Source: Candidatus Hermodarchaeota archaeon (GTDB lineage Archaea > Asgardarchaeota > Hermodarchaeia > Hermodarchaeales > Hermodarchaeaceae). Taken from it: a stretch of 8,447 nt of DNA. The DNA lies in assembly GCA_016839995.1 (NCBI GenBank), contig JAEOTD010000028.1, forward strand, positions 1 through 8,447, in the 5' to 3' direction. Below, in pieces: positions 6,399 to 8,447 of this stretch (its first letter is position 1; each line of letters opens with the position of its first letter). The notes beneath the pieces were generated by a model, which was not told where the DNA came from, made no database searches, and saw nothing but the letters and a program-made list of their open reading frames with translations. A program made the position numbers and the translations under genes.

Positions 6399-7409
6399 TT
6401 ATTCACTATTCTGCTCGTGTTTGTCTTCAAGATGACCATGTTTGTAATACCATTCAATTGCTTTACTCAATCCTTCCTGCATGGAAGTTTGGGGTTTCCA
6501 TCCAAGTAGTTTCTCTGCTTTTTCATTGGAATATGACCGTTCTTCGTCCATGCTTTGTACTGTTTTCATGTGCCATAAGAACGTAGTTTTTCCCCTATTC
6601 TTGAATGGGCTAAGGATTCCGATGCCAAGTTTTGCAAACGCAGTAGGCACTTTTCTTTTGGGGGGTTTTACTCCGAGTTTCGCTCCTAAGAAGTCAAATA
6701 GTTCGTTATATGTCATCCCTTCATCAGGGCACAGGATTATGGTTTGGTTTTTTGCAGTGTCTGATTTTATTGCAGATAGAATTCCACTAATTACGTCATC
6801 TACATAGGTGTACATGAGGGTTTTTTCTCCATCACCAGGGATCATTGGAATCTGTCCTTCATTAATCGCCGAAATTGTTTCAAAAACGGTGTAGAACTCA
6901 CCTTCACCAATTACTCCGGTAGGTCGTAATATGACATGTTCAAGGTTGGTTTCAAGAGAGGTGGCTCTTAATCGGTCTTCCGCTTGCTTCTTGCTTTTCG
7001 AGTAGTCAAATTGTGGACGTAGGGGTGAATTCTCGTCTCCTGGTGGATTTTCAACGGGTCCAATCACTTCGGTTGTTGAGATGTAAATGAATCGAGACAC
7101 ACCGGCTTGAACACAGGCAGTAATCAAATTCTGTGTTCCTTCTACATTGATTTGGTAAAGTAATTTCTTATCTTTAGGGTAGAAATTAAAATACGCCGCT
7201 AAATGGATGACGACATCTATATTCTGTACTGCTTTTTCTAAGGAAGCAGTATCTAACATATCACCATCGATGAGACGCAGTTTTTTCGGTAACCCACTCA
7301 CATCACTTGTCCTTCTGACAAGTGCTACAACATATGAGTGCTCATCAATTAGGTGGGCTACAAGTTTTCGTCCTATAAATCCGGTTGCTCCTGTTATGAG
7401 GATCATCAT
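6399..7409 (-). CDS. Extended-SDR NAD(P)-dependent epimerase/dehydratase/reductase
   Basis: This is a 336-residue Rossmann-fold oxidoreductase of the extended short-chain dehydrogenase family (NAD-dependent epimerase, dihydroflavonol-reductase or 3-beta-HSD-like). The N-terminal cofactor motif is TGATGFIG (about 6-13). DGDMLD supplies the adenine-binding acidic region, and VVIHLAA is the usual strand-4 motif. The active site shows STTEV (Ser/Thr) and the YSKSK motif (Tyr-xxx-Lys), followed by LRPTGVIG. The C-terminal part (LLGWKPQTSMQEGLSKAIEWY) is typical of sugar-nucleotide epimerase-like members. The substrate cannot be told from the sequence: nucleotide sugar, lipid or another carbonyl compound. 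The start is ATG at 7409, with a second ATG directly after it; AAGGTGA lies about six bases upstream and supports this site. It is 27 bases downstream of thpR on the same strand, probably one operon. There is no signal peptide. Confidence 0.92.
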   Translation of the reverse strand: MMILITGATGFIGRKLVAHLIDEHSYVVALVRRTSDVSGLPKKLRLIDGDMLDTASLEKAVQNIDVVIHLAAYFNFYPKDKKLLYQINVEGTQNLITACVQAGVSRFIYISTTEVIGPVENPPGDENSPLRPQFDYSKSKKQAEDRLRATSLETNLEHVILRPTGVIGEGEFYTVFETISAINEGQIPMIPGDGEKTLMYTYVDDVISGILSAIKSDTAKNQTIILCPDEGMTYNELFDFLGAKLGVKPPKRKVPTAFAKLGIGILSPFKNRGKTTFLWHMKTVQSMDEERSYSNEKAEKLLGWKPQTSMQEGLSKAIEWYYKHGHLEDKHEQNSE

Positions 7410-7415
7410 TGGCTT

Positions 7416-7422
7416 TCACCTT
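7416..7422 (-). promoter_or_regulatory. Ribosome binding site of the SDR gene
   Basis: On the - strand AAGGTGA precedes AAGCCA and the tandem ATG-ATG at 7409-7404. It matches the archaeal 16S anti-SD (GGTGA core) well. It falls in the 27-base thpR-SDR gap, as expected for an operon gene with its own ribosome site. Confidence 0.6.
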
Positions 7423-7436
7423 CAAGAACATGGACA

Positions 7437-8012
7437 CTAAGGCGCATTTGTTGCGTCTAACGTCTTTATGGCGAGATTTTCATAAATCGGTCCTTTTGGA
7501 GTTAATGTACTCTTCTTAAGCTTAATTGTCTTGACTTGGAATCTTCCAAATTCTTTGTTTGTATGTTGGTTCACAATTTCTATGAGCTGAACACGATTGA
7601 CTCCGCTTCGGACCCTAACAACAGTCAAGTGTGGTGAGTACTTACGTTTCTCCGAAGGAAATCTGTGTGCCCTAAGTTCCCTACCAATAGCCTGTTGATG
7701 TTGAATCAGCTGATCTGCTCCTGTTGTGCATCCAATCCAAATCACACGCGGTCGTTGAGGGCGAAAACATCCAAGTCCTACGAGTTCAATATCAAATACG
7801 GTTCCTTCTACTTTCTCTAGAATATCAGCTAATTCAGGTATCCGTTGCTCGTCAATGTTGCCTAGAAAGTGTAATGTGAAATGGAGATTTTGAGGTTCAA
7901 CGAGTTTCAGCTTTGCACCACTTGATAGAAGGTCTTGTTGAATTCTAATAATCTGACGAACTACATCCGAGTCATTAACTTCTACTGCAATGAAACATCT
8001 TATCTCTGCCAT
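7437..8012 (-). CDS. thpR: RNA 2',3'-cyclic phosphodiesterase (2H family, LigT/ThpR)
   Basis: This is a 191-residue two-histidine phosphoesterase. ThpR enzymes open 2',3'-cyclic phosphates of RNA ends, and some also ligate tRNA half-molecules in vitro. The N-terminus IRCFIAVEV is the family hallmark. The two catalytic HxT motifs are HFTL in NLHFTLHFLG (about 44-53) and HLTV in YSPHLTVVRV (about 145-154). The substrate-loop element PRVIWIG lies between them. Length and motif spacing are normal, so it should be active. It starts at ATG 8012 and has no strong Shine-Dalgarno site. It is the first gene of a - strand pair with the SDR gene and divergent from the gene at 8113. An intron-bearing tRNA lies two genes downstream; tRNA splicing produces 2',3'-cyclic phosphate ends, so a link is conceivable but unproven. 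Confidence 0.93.
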   Translation of the reverse strand: MAEIRCFIAVEVNDSDVVRQIIRIQQDLLSSGAKLKLVEPQNLHFTLHFLGNIDEQRIPELADILEKVEGTVFDIELVGLGCFRPQRPRVIWIGCTTGADQLIQHQQAIGRELRAHRFPSEKRKYSPHLTVVRVRSGVNRVQLIEIVNQHTNKEFGRFQVKTIKLKKSTLTPKGPIYENLAIKTLDATNAP

Positions 8013-8036
8013 CTTACATCATCGCCATATTTTCAC

Positions 8037-8046
8037 GATAAATCAG
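8037..8046 (-). promoter_or_regulatory. Weak candidate TATA box for thpR
   Basis: On the - strand TGATTTATCG lies about 25-34 bases before the thpR ATG. If used, it would give a nearly leaderless mRNA, which would fit the lack of a clear Shine-Dalgarno site. The match to TTTATA is imperfect, and the neighbouring divergent TATA box is a rival. Confidence 0.25.
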
Positions 8047-8047
8047 C

Positions 8048-8061
8048 AGGAAACTTTATAT
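8048..8061 (+). promoter_or_regulatory. BRE/TATA promoter of the gene at 8113
   Basis: AGGAAA followed by CTTTATAT matches the archaeal purine-rich BRE and TATA box. With the usual spacing of about 25 bases, transcription would start near 8081-8086 and leave a leader of roughly 30 bases containing the Shine-Dalgarno site. The 100-base divergent gap between thpR and the next gene is where a promoter is expected. Confidence 0.65.
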
Positions 8062-8096
8062 CATTCTCCATTACCAAAGGCGAACAGCTCGCTTCT

Positions 8097-8102
8097 GGGA
8101 GG
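8097..8102 (+). promoter_or_regulatory. Ribosome binding site selecting a TTG start
   Basis: GGGAGG lies ten bases before the TTG at 8113. No ATG or GTG occurs upstream in this frame, so this site fixes the start of the partial gene at the window end. Confidence 0.65.
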
Positions 8103-8112
8103 CATCGATTGG

Positions 8113-8447
8113 TTGAAGACAAAGAAATCATCCCGTTCACGAAAACCTCTTGCTGAAATTTCTCGAACACCTGGTGACCCTTTAACCCAACAAATTATTC
8201 CTGCACGAGAAGTTGTCTTACGCCCCGCAGGATATCCCCTAGAAGTAAATAGTGCACCAGTCAATCCGCTTCTTCGAATTCGGGATGAGAAACTCTTCAG
8301 TGCATATGCGGTGGATCAATGGCAAGGAATCAAGGTAAAACCAACTGATTATCTGTTTGATCAACTGCTTCTGCCTGATTTTGCTTTTGAAGTCGTATCA
8401 GTGACTCCTGCAGCTGCTCATATTACTTCTGATACAAAAATTCGGCT
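8113..8447 (+). CDS. N-terminal part of a probable Cdc48-like protein (3' truncated)
   Basis: The frame is open from TTG 8113 to the window end, 111 complete codons. The TTG follows GGGAGG and a BRE/TATA promoter, which argues for a real gene. The first residues are basic (KTKKSSRSRK). The later part (DYLFDQLLLPDFAFEVVSVTPA, then HITSDTKI) resembles the second N-domain of Cdc48/VAT-type ATPases, where a LPGVxFxVV segment leads to a VTPDTxI strand. No ATPase motif is visible because the gene is cut, so the family call is tentative. It could be another protein sharing this substrate-binding N-domain. Base use is like that of the neighbouring genes. Confidence 0.5.
   Translation, partial: MKTKKSSRSRKPLAEISRTPGDPLTQQIIPAREVVLRPAGYPLEVNSAPVNPLLRIRDEKLFSAYAVDQWQGIKVKPTDYLFDQLLLPDFAFEVVSVTPAAAHITSDTKIR

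Noticed and set aside
6340..6400. CCAAG/CTTGG inverted repeat downstream of the SDR gene as a terminator
   Set aside because: The arms are short and far apart, and no T-run follows on the - strand.
6481..6807. Open + strand frame opposite the SDR gene
   Set aside because: It is antisense to conserved SDR sequence, has no supporting ribosome site, and its protein is unlike any family I know.
8013..8030. Possible C/D-box guide RNA upstream of thpR (GCGATGATG resembles a C box)
   Set aside because: The C box differs from RUGAUGA by one base, and no matching D, C' and D' boxes are visible at the right spacing.
8061..8264. Open - strand frame opposite the gene at 8113
   Set aside because: The + strand has a promoter, a ribosome site and a plausible protein here, and the - strand frame has none of these.
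1..8447. CRISPR array, insertion sequence or rRNA
   Set aside because: I see no regularly spaced direct repeats, no transposase motifs with terminal inverted repeats, and no rRNA-like sequence.

Overview
This is archaeal DNA. The evidence is a replicative MCM helicase, a Hel308-family helicase, Shine-Dalgarno sites paired with TTG starts, a BRE/TATA promoter, and a tRNA gene whose introns fold as bulge-helix-bulge motifs. The tRNA-Pro body, with D-arm core GGTCTAG and later GGTATGAT, resembles eukaryotic tRNA-Pro. The tRNA also has introns at non-canonical sites. Both point to the Asgard/TACK side of the archaea rather than a typical euryarchaeon, but that placement is inference and no marker in the window settles the phylum.

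Layout. On the + strand, 1-2795 is the 3' part of mcm, interrupted in frame by a 525-residue intein (417-1991). It overlaps or abuts hel308 (about 2782-5046), followed after 29 bases by a class II-type histone-deacetylase-fold hydrolase (5076-6140). These three probably form one transcription unit. On the - strand, a tRNA-Pro(GGG) gene with two introns (6158-6292) lies convergent to the deacetylase. Upstream of it on the same strand are an extended-SDR NAD(P)-dependent epimerase/reductase (6399-7409) and the RNA 2',3'-cyclic phosphodiesterase thpR (7437-8012), which look like a two-gene operon. From about 8050, a clear promoter and Shine-Dalgarno site drive a divergent + strand gene (8113 onward). 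It is cut by the window end, and its visible part resembles the N-terminal region of a Cdc48-like protein.

How the genes relate. MCM (fork unwinding) and Hel308 (stalled-fork remodelling) are functionally linked. The deacetylase downstream could act on chromatin or other acetylated substrates, but nothing here proves its substrate. The - strand carries RNA-related (thpR, tRNA) and metabolic (SDR) functions.

The most notable signals are: (1) the MCM intein, with intact splicing and LAGLIDADG motifs plus an embedded XRE/Cro-type helix-turn-helix; (2) an abrupt change of base composition and codon choice at both intein borders, with the two exteins also differing from each other; (3) tRNA-Pro with an intron in the D-loop and another between positions 39 and 40, the second fitting a canonical bulge-helix-bulge exactly.
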